A DNA stretch of 64,000 nt from NCBI GenBank assembly GCA_949298405.1, contig CASFWA010000001.1, positions 349,127-413,126 on the forward strand, read 5' to 3'. Below, piece after piece: positions 36,811-45,900 of this stretch; within the stretch, counting starts at the first letter, position 1; every line of letters starts with the position of its first letter. The DNA comes from an uncultured Pseudomonadota bacterium. GTDB taxonomy: Bacteria; Pseudomonadota; Alphaproteobacteria; Rs-D84. A model generated the notes under the pieces. The model was not told where the DNA came from. It saw nothing but the letters and a program-made list of their open reading frames with translations, and ran no database searches. The translations under genes were made by a program, and so were the position numbers.

Positions 36811-37886
36811 TGAAGAAACTTTGTGTTGTTTTTTCTTTGTTGTTTGTAATGGTGGCACAGCCAGTTTGCGCCACCAGTGAACTTTCACAAATTCAGGCAC
36901 AGATAAAAAAAACAGAACAACAAAATAAGAAGTTGGAACAACAAGTAAAGACTTCTGACAAGGATGTTGCCGATACAAAAAAGAAATTAGTTAAGGCCGC
37001 CGATAAGGTTAGTGATTTGGAAGAACAACGCGGGGCGGTTGTAAAGAAAATAAAAGAGTTAGATTCTCAGAAAGCAGAATTAGAAAGGTCTTTGAAACAA
37101 AACCAAGGACGTATTGCCGATGCCGCGGCAAGTATTTTGTTTGTTGCGTCTCATCCTAGTTTTGATTCTGAAAATATGCGTGAGTATGTTTTGACTTCTG
37201 CTGTACTTTCTGGCGCGGCTAATAGTTTTGATACAGAAATAAAAAGCGCGGCTGAAAAAATTAAAGAATTAGAGAAAATAAAAGAACAACGCGCAATAGA
37301 AAAAGAAAAGTTAGACAGAACCGCAAAAAGATACACATCTGAAAAAGATGAGTTGGATAAACTTTTACGTACTCGTTCTGTACAAAATCAAAAATTAAGA
37401 AGTCAACAGTCTGAACTGCAAAAGAAATTGCGTGAACTATCTGCGCGCGCAAAAACGCTTTCAGAGTTGGCAGCAGGTGTTGGGAGTTCTGAAATGTCTG
37501 GGGATTCAAGGTTTTCTTTCCGCAAACTTAATCAACCTGTTCGTGGAAAGGTTGTTGTGCATTTCGGTGAAAAAACAGCGCTGGGCTTAAAGTCAGATGG
37601 GTGGCGTATAAAAGTACGAGGTGATGCGCTTGTTATGGCGCCCGCAGATGGTGAAGTTAAATTTGCAGATAGTTTTAAAGGCTTTGGAAAGGTTGTCATA
37701 ATGTCCCATAAAAATGGATATAATACTGTTATGACGAATCTTGGTGTTATAAATGTTATGTTGGGGCAGGAAGTCTTGGCTGGTGAGCCTATCGGGCGAA
37801 TGGATCCAGATAAACCGGAAATGTACCTGGAAGTAAGGCGCGGAAATAAAGCCGTTGACCCCGCACGTTTATTTAAAGAAGATTAA
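36810..37886 (+). CDS. envC: EnvC-like murein hydrolase activator with degenerate LytM domain
   Basis: 358 residues: signal peptide MKKLCVVFSLLFVMVAQPVCA, a long coiled coil (about 25-225) and a C-terminal M23/LytM domain (245-358). The zinc ligands of active M23 peptidases are missing: the usual H-x-H near the end reads MYLEVRRG, and the Y-x-H-L position reads TVMTNLG. EnvC proteins are likewise inactive and instead activate amidases that split the septum, so that role is inferred. In alphaproteobacteria this gene is often directly followed by ctpA; here a kinase-like gene and a Fic gene intervene. Confidence 0.85.
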   Translation: MKKLCVVFSLLFVMVAQPVCATSELSQIQAQIKKTEQQNKKLEQQVKTSDKDVADTKKKLVKAADKVSDLEEQRGAVVKKIKELDSQKAELERSLKQNQGRIADAAASILFVASHPSFDSENMREYVLTSAVLSGAANSFDTEIKSAAEKIKELEKIKEQRAIEKEKLDRTAKRYTSEKDELDKLLRTRSVQNQKLRSQQSELQKKLRELSARAKTLSELAAGVGSSEMSGDSRFSFRKLNQPVRGKVVVHFGEKTALGLKSDGWRIKVRGDALVMAPADGEVKFADSFKGFGKVVIMSHKNGYNTVMTNLGVINVMLGQEVLAGEPIGRMDPDKPEMYLEVRRGNKAVDPARLFKED

Positions 37887-37890
37887 GGAC

Positions 37891-37918
37891 TTGACAAAAT
37901 ATAGTTTTTTGTTATATT
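37891..37918 (+). promoter_or_regulatory. Promoter of the kinase-like gene, inside an inverted repeat
   Basis: TTGACA (37891-37896), 16 bases, TATATT (37913-37918). The start codon at 37926 is where transcription should begin. TTGACAAAATATA and TATATTTGTCAA form an imperfect inverted repeat over the promoter, a possible operator. Confidence 0.6.
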
Positions 37919-37925
37919 TGTCAAT

Positions 37926-38846
37926 ATGATAGATATAACTAAGTACAATCATGGTCGTGAAACTTACGCTGTTTATTACGGCGATGATTTTGTATTGAAA
38001 CGTCCTTTGCCTACGCTTTCAGAAGAAAAAAAACATGAATGGCTTGCAAAGCAGCACAAAACGAAAGAGATAATCGATGCTATTAGAGCAGTAGGAAACC
38101 CTGTATATAATGTTCCTTCTATGCGATTTGTAAATGATGATGAATATCAGATATTAGAAGAAAGAGCACCGGGGGAACCATTGACACAAGCTGTTTATAG
38201 TAAATTATCTAACCGTCAAAAGTTTGAAATTATCAATTCTATTGGTAGTTTTTTAGTCGATATGAATGAGTCTAAACCTGTCAAACCTATGGAAAATTAT
38301 AAGATTTCTAATGAAATAAAATTTAATAGGTTGGATTCTTTCGTAGAAAATAAGATGTCTATTTGGTTTACAAAAAAAGAAACTATGCAAATGGCTAGAA
38401 TTCGTGACGAAATAGGGACTTTTGAATATGAAACTCGTCAAGCTTGGTCTCATGGGGATTTAAATTTTGGGAATGTTTTGTACGATTCTGATAAAAGTAA
38501 ATTGTCTTTTATAGATTTTGCAGAAGCGGGGTATAAGTTTATTTATCATGATATTTTTGCACCTCTACAAGTAGAATTAGACATATATAAAAATGTTTAT
38601 GATGTTTATATGAAATTGCATGATAAAAGTTTATATTTAATGCCAGGGGCAAAAAATGAGTTGTTAAAAGAAATTATAAAATATCGCTTGATTGTAGTTC
38701 ATTTAAAACGTTTTATCAAAGCTTCTGATGATTTGCGCATAAATACTGTAAGTAAAAAAGGTATGAATAATAACTTGGAAAAAGTAGAGTTTATGCGTAA
38801 GCAGATGCAAAGCATATATGATATTGAATCTCAAATTAAAAGATAG
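37926..38846 (+). CDS. Aminoglycoside-phosphotransferase/choline-kinase-fold protein
   Basis: 306 residues, no signal peptide. Kinase features are complete: Lys25 in FVLKRP (strand 3), catalytic loop HGDLNFGN (Asp178, Asn183) and metal-binding Asp197 in FIDFAEAG. The catalytic-loop form (HGDxxxxN) is that of the APH/choline-kinase superfamily, which phosphorylates small molecules, rather than of Hanks-type protein kinases. The substrate is unknown. No ribosome site is evident and the promoter sits right on the ATG, so the message may be leaderless. It converges with the Fic gene with four bases between stops. Confidence 0.75.
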   Translation: MIDITKYNHGRETYAVYYGDDFVLKRPLPTLSEEKKHEWLAKQHKTKEIIDAIRAVGNPVYNVPSMRFVNDDEYQILEERAPGEPLTQAVYSKLSNRQKFEIINSIGSFLVDMNESKPVKPMENYKISNEIKFNRLDSFVENKMSIWFTKKETMQMARIRDEIGTFEYETRQAWSHGDLNFGNVLYDSDKSKLSFIDFAEAGYKFIYHDIFAPLQVELDIYKNVYDVYMKLHDKSLYLMPGAKNELLKEIIKYRLIVVHLKRFIKASDDLRINTVSKKGMNNNLEKVEFMRKQMQSIYDIESQIKR

Positions 38847-38850
38847 TTTT

Positions 38851-39588
38851 TTATAAAACTTTTGATTTTTTTAGTAACTTTATAATTTCGTTTTGAGTAC
38901 GAAGCATGCATGAATACATATAGTTATTATATGTTTTAATGTCGCCAGATGCTCTTGCAATAATTGATTGAATATATTTATTTTTATCTGCAGGTTTGTT
39001 AAAAACTATTGGTCTGTACCCATTTTGTATTAAAAACCAGTTCATTACTAAACGAGAGGTTCTTTTATTAAAGTCGTCAAAGGGTTGCAGGGCTATTAAA
39101 TCATAGTGTAATTCAAAAGCTCTATTTAATATTGGAATTTTTGGGTCTTGTGATTTAAATACTATATCATTTAATAATGTCGGAATAAGCTGATAATCTG
39201 GAGCTTTGAACCTTTCCCCGTTAATTTTAATTTCAAGTATTTTATCGGATTTTCTAAATAATCCACCTTGAATGTGGGTGTTGGCGCATAAAATGCTATG
39301 AATTTTACATATTTCTATTGAGTCTATCGGAGAGTGTTGATTTTCTATTGTATAATCGTATGCTTCGCCAATATTCTTCATGCAATTATAATCTAAGTAT
39401 GGTTGTTGTTCCTTGTTAGGAATGTAAAAAAGGGTCTTGGGTTCAGTATATGATAACTCGTGACGTAGCCAATTTACGTTATTTAAACGTTTGTGCGTGC
39501 CAGCACCAGATAATAAACTGGTTATTATCTTGCGATTGTCTTCTATGCTTTGTTTCGTTTTTAATATTGGGCCTAACATTTTTATCAT
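38851..39588 (-). CDS. Fic-domain protein with altered active-site motif
   Basis: 245 residues. The Fic core is clear (IHSILCANTHIQGGLFRKSD flap region, then the motif). The canonical HPFxDGN(G/K)R reads QPFDDFNKR at 168-176: the catalytic His is Gln168 and the motif Gly is Phe173. The codon is CAA, one change from His. The remaining residues (Pro169, Phe170, Asp172, Asn174, Arg176) are kept. Fic enzymes move AMP or similar groups from nucleotides onto proteins; without the His this one is either inactive, a regulator, or uses altered chemistry. A second Met at residue 4 (39579) is an alternative start; neither has a clear ribosome site. Confidence 0.85.
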   Translation of the reverse strand: MIKMLGPILKTKQSIEDNRKIITSLLSGAGTHKRLNNVNWLRHELSYTEPKTLFYIPNKEQQPYLDYNCMKNIGEAYDYTIENQHSPIDSIEICKIHSILCANTHIQGGLFRKSDKILEIKINGERFKAPDYQLIPTLLNDIVFKSQDPKIPILNRAFELHYDLIALQPFDDFNKRTSRLVMNWFLIQNGYRPIVFNKPADKNKYIQSIIARASGDIKTYNNYMYSCMLRTQNEIIKLLKKSKVL

Positions 39589-39737
39589 ATTATAATATAA
39601 TAGTTCTTAAAATGTTTTTGTCAATATTTTATGGTGTTTTTTATATATTTTTTGTAAAAATCGTGTTGCGGGGCGCTTGTTTTTGTTTTATGGTTATTCA
39701 TATCTGATTTAGAATTGTCGCAGGAAAGGAATTTTGT

Positions 39738-41177
39738 ATGTTTAAAAAAGTATTGATTTTAGTTGCTTTATTAATGCCGGTTATGGCTGTTGCCGTAGAT
39801 AAATCTAAAAAAGATGAACCAGTTGAACACTTAACTGATGAACAGATTTATGAACAGTTGAAAAAGTTGGCTCTGGTGTTTGAGGTTGCACGCGATAATT
39901 TCGTTGAAGAAGCCGATGAAAAAAAGATGTTGGAAGCCGCAATGAATGGTATGCTGGGAGCATTGGACCCGCATTCTTCTTATTTGTCAGCAGATGACTT
40001 TAAGGAGTTTAATGATAAGTCTCATGGCGAGTTTGGTGGACTGGGAATACAGATTACAAGTGATAGAGGGGCCGTTCGTGTTATTTCTCCTATCGATGAT
40101 ACACCAGCAGAAAAGGCAGGAATAAAAGCAGGTGATTATATTACTCATATTGATGATGAACAGGTCTTTGATATGACTTTAAATCAGGCTGTTAAAAAGA
40201 TGAAAGGCAGACCTGGGACGAAAGTAAAATTAACAATAGTTTCAGAAGGAAAAGAACCAAAAACTTTGACGTTAAAACGTGCAATAATAAAGGTTGATTC
40301 CGTAAAGTACGAAGTAAAATCTTTGGCAGATTCAGGTGAAGATGCAGAAAAAATAGGCTATATAAGAATATCTGATTTCGGGGCAACAACCGCAAAAGAA
40401 TTGAAAGAAGCAATAGAAAAATTAGAGAAAAAAGATGTTATCGGATATGTCTTAGATGTTCGTAATAATCCAGGGGGGTATCTGACAGCTGCAATAGAGG
40501 TTTCTGATGCTTTCTTGGATGGTGGTGAAATCGTTTCTACACGTGGCAGAGAAAAAACTGATATAGAACGTACTTATGCAAAAGAGGGAGACCTTGCAAA
40601 CGGCAAACCAGTTGTCGTTTTGATAAATCATGGGTCTGCGTCTGCATCTGAAATTGTGGCCGGTGCTTTACAAGATAATGGGCGTGCACTTGTTATGGGA
40701 AGCCAGAGTTTCGGTAAGGGTAGTGTACAACAACAGAAACCTTTGGGTGATGGTACGGCAATACATATAACAATTGCCAGATATTATACACCAAGTGGTC
40801 GCTCTATTCAAAATGAGGGTATTACACCAGATGTAGAGGTTTTACAAAGTAAAGTAGAGGTTCTTGAAAAAAGAGAAAGTATGTATTCAGAAGCTTCTTT
40901 TAAGAATTCTCTTAAAAATGAAAATGCAAAAGATAACGATAAGAAAAAATCCGATGAAGAAGAATTAACAGATGAAGAAAAGGATGCTTTGGACTATCAG
41001 TTACAACGCGGTATGGATATGGTAATAGCGATGTCAAAATTGCAGAATAGAAGTTCTATTTTAGAAAAAGTTCAAGATGAAAAAAATGTGGAAGAAAATA
41101 AAGATAAGGAATCTAATAAAGATTTAAAAACAGAACAGGTTAAAGACAAGGAAAATAAAAAATCTGATAAAAAATAA
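39738..41177 (+). CDS. ctpA: Carboxyl-terminal processing protease (S41)
   Basis: 479 residues: signal peptide ending near AVAV, PDZ domain (GEFGGLGIQI, GDYITHIDD, about 95-180), then the S41 core with catalytic Ser in NHGSASASEIV and Lys in SFGKGSVQ. It trims C termini of periplasmic proteins, often wall hydrolases. The last 110 residues are an unusually long Lys/Glu/Asn-rich tail, probably unfolded. GGAAAGGA precedes the ATG. It normally neighbours the EnvC-like gene. A strong terminator follows. Confidence 0.95.
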   Translation: MFKKVLILVALLMPVMAVAVDKSKKDEPVEHLTDEQIYEQLKKLALVFEVARDNFVEEADEKKMLEAAMNGMLGALDPHSSYLSADDFKEFNDKSHGEFGGLGIQITSDRGAVRVISPIDDTPAEKAGIKAGDYITHIDDEQVFDMTLNQAVKKMKGRPGTKVKLTIVSEGKEPKTLTLKRAIIKVDSVKYEVKSLADSGEDAEKIGYIRISDFGATTAKELKEAIEKLEKKDVIGYVLDVRNNPGGYLTAAIEVSDAFLDGGEIVSTRGREKTDIERTYAKEGDLANGKPVVVLINHGSASASEIVAGALQDNGRALVMGSQSFGKGSVQQQKPLGDGTAIHITIARYYTPSGRSIQNEGITPDVEVLQSKVEVLEKRESMYSEASFKNSLKNENAKDNDKKKSDEEELTDEEKDALDYQLQRGMDMVIAMSKLQNRSSILEKVQDEKNVEENKDKESNKDLKTEQVKDKENKKSDKK

Positions 41178-41208
41178 AACAGGGGGAACCCCTGTTTTAT
41201 TTTTTTGT
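41174..41208 (+). terminator. Terminator of ctpA
   Basis: AAAACAGGGG, loop GAA, CCCCTGTTTT, then Ts. The 10-bp stem overlaps the stop codon. Confidence 0.9.
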
Positions 41209-41222
41209 TAAAATGTTAATGG

Positions 41223-41251
41223 TTGACATATTTTTTAATTTTGTATATATA
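41223..41251 (+). promoter_or_regulatory. Promoter of the first 20-residue-repeat gene
   Basis: TTGACA (41223-41228), 17 bases, TATATA (41246-41251). Confidence 0.65.
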
Positions 41252-41282
41252 TTTATATATATGGTTATTAAAAGGATGTGGC

Positions 41283-42020
41283 ATGAAAAACGAAAAAAGA
41301 TATTTTGTTCAAGATGGTAAACTTTATGACGTTTTTAATTTGCCTAAAGGCTTTATAGTAAAAGGCAATATAGATATTTCTAATATGGGATTAAAAGAGT
41401 TCCCAGATATGTCTTCAATCGAGATATTAGGTGAATTTAATTGTTCTTTTAATTATCTGTCCGATTTAAGAGGTGGTCCTAAAAAAGCAAAGGTTTATAA
41501 TTGTTCTAGAAATAAATTATCGTCTTTAGTAGGAAGCCCAGAAGATGTAAGTTTTTTTGATTGCAGTTCAAATAATTTGAAATCATTAGAACATGGACCG
41601 AAAAAAGCAGAAAAATATGACTGTTCTGTTTGTAATTTAGTAACTCTTAAGGGAGCACCAAAAGAAGTAGGGGTCTTTAAATGCGATTGGAATAAATTAA
41701 AATCGCTAGAATATGGACCAGAACATGTTCTTGTTTATAACTGTTGTTTTAACGTGTTGCAAAGCTTAGAAGGTGCACCTGAAGAAGCGGAAAGATTTAA
41801 TTGTATTTTCAATCACTTAACAAATTTGTGCGGTGGACCAAAAAAAGTTGAAAAGTATAATTGCTCTTACAATAAGCTTTTGACATTAGATGGTAGTCCT
41901 AAAAATTGTTTAAGATTTTTGTTTTATCAAAACCCAATTTTTGTTAGTCGTTCTGCTTTATATGGAGAGAAGCTTAGAATTATAAATGGTATAATATATC
42001 CTTATTCAAATACACGTTGA
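41283..42020 (+). CDS. Leucine-rich-repeat-like protein with 20-residue cysteine-containing repeats (copy 1)
   Basis: 245 residues; AAAAGGA before the ATG at 41283. No signal peptide. After a 60-residue head (RYFVQDGKLYDVFNLP) come eight units of 20 residues with pattern (F/Y)xCSxNxLxxLxGxPxxA. Unlike true LRRs, each unit ends in a Gly-x-Pro turn and opens with an aromatic and a Cys; such repeats occur in phage and bacterial proteins of unknown function. An elongated solenoid for protein binding is inferred; the head is shared with copy 2. Cysteines in a cytoplasmic protein are probably reduced. Confidence 0.75.
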   Translation: MKNEKRYFVQDGKLYDVFNLPKGFIVKGNIDISNMGLKEFPDMSSIEILGEFNCSFNYLSDLRGGPKKAKVYNCSRNKLSSLVGSPEDVSFFDCSSNNLKSLEHGPKKAEKYDCSVCNLVTLKGAPKEVGVFKCDWNKLKSLEYGPEHVLVYNCCFNVLQSLEGAPEEAERFNCIFNHLTNLCGGPKKVEKYNCSYNKLLTLDGSPKNCLRFLFYQNPIFVSRSALYGEKLRIINGIIYPYSNTR

Positions 42021-42025
42021 CAAAA

Positions 42026-42055
42026 ATAGAGGCTTAGGCCTCTGTTTTTTATTAC
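42026..42055 (+). terminator. Terminator after repeat protein copy 1
   Basis: AGAGGC (42029-42034), loop TTAG, GCCTCT (42039-42044), then a T-run. Confidence 0.85.
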
Positions 42056-42090
42056 TTTTTGCAAAATATATTGACAAAAAAATTTTTTTG

Positions 42091-42118
42091 TTGACAATGC
42101 TCTTTTATATGTTATAAA
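42091..42118 (+). promoter_or_regulatory. Promoter of the second 20-residue-repeat gene
   Basis: TTGACA (42091-42096), 16 bases, TATAAA (42113-42118). Another TTGACA lies at 42071. Confidence 0.6.
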
Positions 42119-42141
42119 TTAGCGGTCAAAAAGGATTTTAT

Positions 42142-42822
42142 ATGAAAAATATGCAAAAAAGATATTTTGTTCAAGAAGGGGTTAAATACGATATTTTTAA
42201 TTTACCCGAAAATTTTGTGATAAAGGGTAATGTCGATTTATCTTATATGGATTTAACAGAACTACCAGATTTGTCGAAGGTTATTGTTTGTGGGGCTTTC
42301 GATTGCTCTAGAAATATGTTGAAAAGTTTAAATGGTGCACCGGAATGTGTAGAACGCTTTGATTGCAGTTTTAATGATTTGCGGTCTTTGGCAAATGGAC
42401 CTAAAAAAGCAAGATTTTATAATTGTTCTTGGAATAAATTGAAAGATTTGACTGGCGCACCACAAGAAGCAGAAGAATTTATTTGCAGTTATAATGATTT
42501 GGAATCTTTAAATGGCAGTATGAAAAGTGCTCGTGTTTATGACTGCTCTATGAATAAGTTAAAATCTTTGATGGGTGCTCCTCGTGAAGTTGTAGATTTT
42601 AAATGTAGTTTTAATGAATTAAGAACACTGGAAAATGGTCCGAAAAAGGTAGATTATTATAAGTGTTCTAATAATAATCATTTAATGTCTGTAGAAAATC
42701 ATATAGACCATTGTAGAAATCTTGTTTGCGATAATACCCCTGTATATAAAGAATTAATTGATTTATATGGGAAACAATTGCAAATAGTAAATGGAAAAAT
42801 GGTAAAGCAAAAAACTTTATAA
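42142..42822 (+). CDS. Leucine-rich-repeat-like protein with 20-residue cysteine-containing repeats (copy 2)
   Basis: 226 residues; AAAAAGGA before the ATG. The head KRYFVQEGVKYDIFNLPENFVIKGN matches copy 1 almost position for position, and seven 20-residue units follow. The tail (LYGKQLQIVNGKM) is also shared (copy 1: LYGEKLRIINGII). Copies differ by one repeat unit. Each has its own promoter and terminator, so they are a tandem duplication with separate control rather than an operon. Function unknown. Confidence 0.75.
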   Translation: MKNMQKRYFVQEGVKYDIFNLPENFVIKGNVDLSYMDLTELPDLSKVIVCGAFDCSRNMLKSLNGAPECVERFDCSFNDLRSLANGPKKARFYNCSWNKLKDLTGAPQEAEEFICSYNDLESLNGSMKSARVYDCSMNKLKSLMGAPREVVDFKCSFNELRTLENGPKKVDYYKCSNNNHLMSVENHIDHCRNLVCDNTPVYKELIDLYGKQLQIVNGKMVKQKTL

Positions 42823-42823
42823 A

Positions 42824-42851
42824 GATAGGGGCATTGCCCCTGTTTTTTTAC
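42824..42851 (+). terminator. Terminator after repeat protein copy 2
   Basis: AGGGGC (42827-42832), ATT, GCCCCT (42836-42841), then a T-run. Confidence 0.85.
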
Positions 42852-42948
42852 TTTTACAGAATGGCTCGTTTGTCAATTTTTAATAAAACTTGCCTTATTT
42901 CATAAATGGGGTTATCATTTAGCCCGTATGAATTTTAAGGAAGAAAAA

Positions 42949-45900
42949 ATGGCGAATTTAATTGTTGATGGTAACTGGGCGGCAGCAGATGTCGCATATA
43001 GATGTGTAGATTTTGCAGCAATTTACCCCATTACACCAAGTAGCACTATGGGTGAATTGGCTGATGAATGGGCTTTCCAACATAAGAAAAATATTTGGGG
43101 CGGCAACCCTGAAATTATAGAAATGCAATCAGAAGGTGGGGCGGCTGGTGCTATGCACGGTGCTTTACAAATGGGGGCGCTTGCGACAACTTTTACCGCA
43201 TCACAAGGTTTGTTGTTGATGATACCTAATATGTATAAGATTGCTGGTGAACAGACTCCTTTTGTAATGCATGTCGCTGCACGTGCTTTGGCTACGCACG
43301 CTTTGTCTATTTTCGGTGACCACAGTGATGTTATGTCTGTACGTTCAACTGGTTTTGCACTGTTATCAAGTCATAATGTTCAGCAAGCACACGATTTAGC
43401 CGCAGTTGCTCACGCTGCAACGTTGCGTGCGCGTGTTCCGTTCTTACATTTCTTTGACGGATTCCGTACAAGTCACGAAGAATCTAGGCTTGATAGAATA
43501 AGTGACGATGTCTTGCGTGAAATGATACCAGAAGATTTGGTGTTAAAAAATCGTGAAAGAGGGATGTCTCCAGACAAGCCGACTATTCGTGGTACTGCAC
43601 AGAATCCAGATGTTTATTTCCAGGGTCGTGAAGCGTCAAACCCGTTGTATATGAAGACGCCTGAAATTGTACAGGAGTGTATGGATAAATTTGCTAAATT
43701 AACAGGCAGACAATATCATTTGGTTGATTATGTAGGTGACCCAAAAGCAGAAAATGTTATTGTTGCTATGGGTAGTGCCTGCGAAACAATAGAAGAAACT
43801 TTGCCTTATTTGCCAAAAGGCGTGGGGTTAGTAAAAGTTCATTTGTTCCGTCCTTTCCCACATGAAGCATTTTTGAATGCTTTGCCAAAAACAGTAAAAA
43901 GAATTGCGGTATTAGACAGAACAAAAGAACCTGGTGCAATTGGGGAACCTTTATATCAAGATGTAAAGACTGTTGTTGGTGATTCAGCAGAAGTATTTGG
44001 TGGACGATATGGATTGGGTAGTAAAGAATTTAAACCGCGTGATGTAAAGGCTGTATATGAAAATTTAATGCTAGGTAAATTGCATCATAACTTTACTGTC
44101 GGTATCGATGATGATTTAACAGGACTTTCTTTGAAAACAGACCCTGCATTTGCAGTTGAAGCACCTAATTTTAAAACTGCTATCTTGTACGGTATCGGTT
44201 CAGACGGGACTGTTGGTGCAGTTAAAAATATTGTTAAGATTGTTGGGGAAAATTCTGATTTGTATCCGCAGTCTTATGCCGTTTATGACTCTAAGAAGTC
44301 AGGTGGGCTTACCGCTTCCCATGTGCGTTTTTCAGACGAACCGATAAAAAGTCAATATTTGATAGAAGTTGCAGACTTTATTAGTGTTTCTAATTTTATG
44401 ATTGCGCAACGTTTTGATATCTTTAAGGGATTGCGTGCGGGTGGAACTGTTATGATTAATACTTCTATGGCACCAGAAGTCGCGTTCGCAAATTTACCGC
44501 GTGAAAGTCAGGAGCATTTAATCAGAATGCGCGCTCGTGTTTTCTTCTTGGATGCAAATCGCGCTGCAGCAGAATTAGGTTTGGGAAATAGAATAAATAC
44601 TTTCATTATGTTGAATTTCTTTAATTTGACAAAAGTAATTGACCCGACGGTTGCGGCAAAAAGTGCAAAAGTTGCAATTGAAAAAACGTATAAGAAAAAA
44701 GGTATGGATGTCGTAGAGGCAAACTGGGCGGCCGTAGATAAGGCGGGTGAATTCTTGCAAGAATATCAATTGCCTTCATCTGTATCTGGCTTCGCACCAG
44801 ATTTTGTGCCTGCAATGACGTTGGATGCACCAGCAGAAATTGCCGGGACTTTGGGTGAAATGGCTGCACAACGTGGTGATGCTCTGCCTGTGTCGCGCTT
44901 TAAAGTTGACGGTGAATTTGGAGCAGGGCAATACCCTGTCGGTACTGCCAAATATGAAAAACGGGCGATATCAGATAAAGTTGCTACTTGTGATTTATCG
45001 AAATGTATTCAATGTGGTAAATGTTCTATGCTGTGCCCACATGCGGCAATTCGTATCAAGGTTATGACGGAACAGCAGGCACAAGAAGCGCGTGATGCTG
45101 GAATAATCGTAGTTCCAATGAAAACACCTGAACTTGGGCAAAATATGTATTATACATTGAACATATCTCCGGCAGATTGTACGGGGTGTAATGTTTGTGT
45201 GAAAAATTGTCCGGTAAAGGCATTGTCTATGATGCCTATGAAAGATGCAGCAGAAAATCAGAAGGCTTTTGATGCCGCGGTAAAGTTGCCGGACTTCCCA
45301 AAAGATAAATTAAATCTGAATATTCCAAAGCATGTAGAACTGTTGCCTCATTATTTCGAATTCCCGGGCGCATGCGCTGGGTGCGGCGAAACACCGTATA
45401 TAAAGATGTTGGCGCATTTATTCGGTGATAGAATGGTTGTTGCTAATGCTACGGGATGTTCTTCTATTTATGGTGCAAATTTACCGACAACACCATGGAC
45501 TTGTGATGCAAATGGTCGCGGTCCTGCGTGGTCTAATTCATTGTTCGAAGACAATGCAGAATATGGCTTGGGTATGCGTTTGGCGTTAAATCAGAAACGT
45601 AATACTCTGAAAAGTTTGCTGTTTGAATTAAAGATTCCTGATGTAGAAAATTTATTCGCTGAAACAGACCCAGAAAAACAACGCGAAATAGAAAATGATT
45701 TGCGTAATAAATTAGAAAAAATCGAATCGCCAAAGGCTGCGTTCGCACGTAGTTTAATCGGGGAAATCGTTGATAAATCTGTTTGGATTATCGGTGGTGA
45801 CGGTTGGGCGTACGATATTGGTTATGGCGGTGTAGACCATATTTTACATAGTGGTCAGAATGTAAATATATTGGTCTTGGATACAGAAGGGTACTCTAAT

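Noticed and set aside
36810-37886. Active M23 zinc endopeptidase
   Set aside because: The zinc ligands are missing, so an EnvC-like activator is the better reading.
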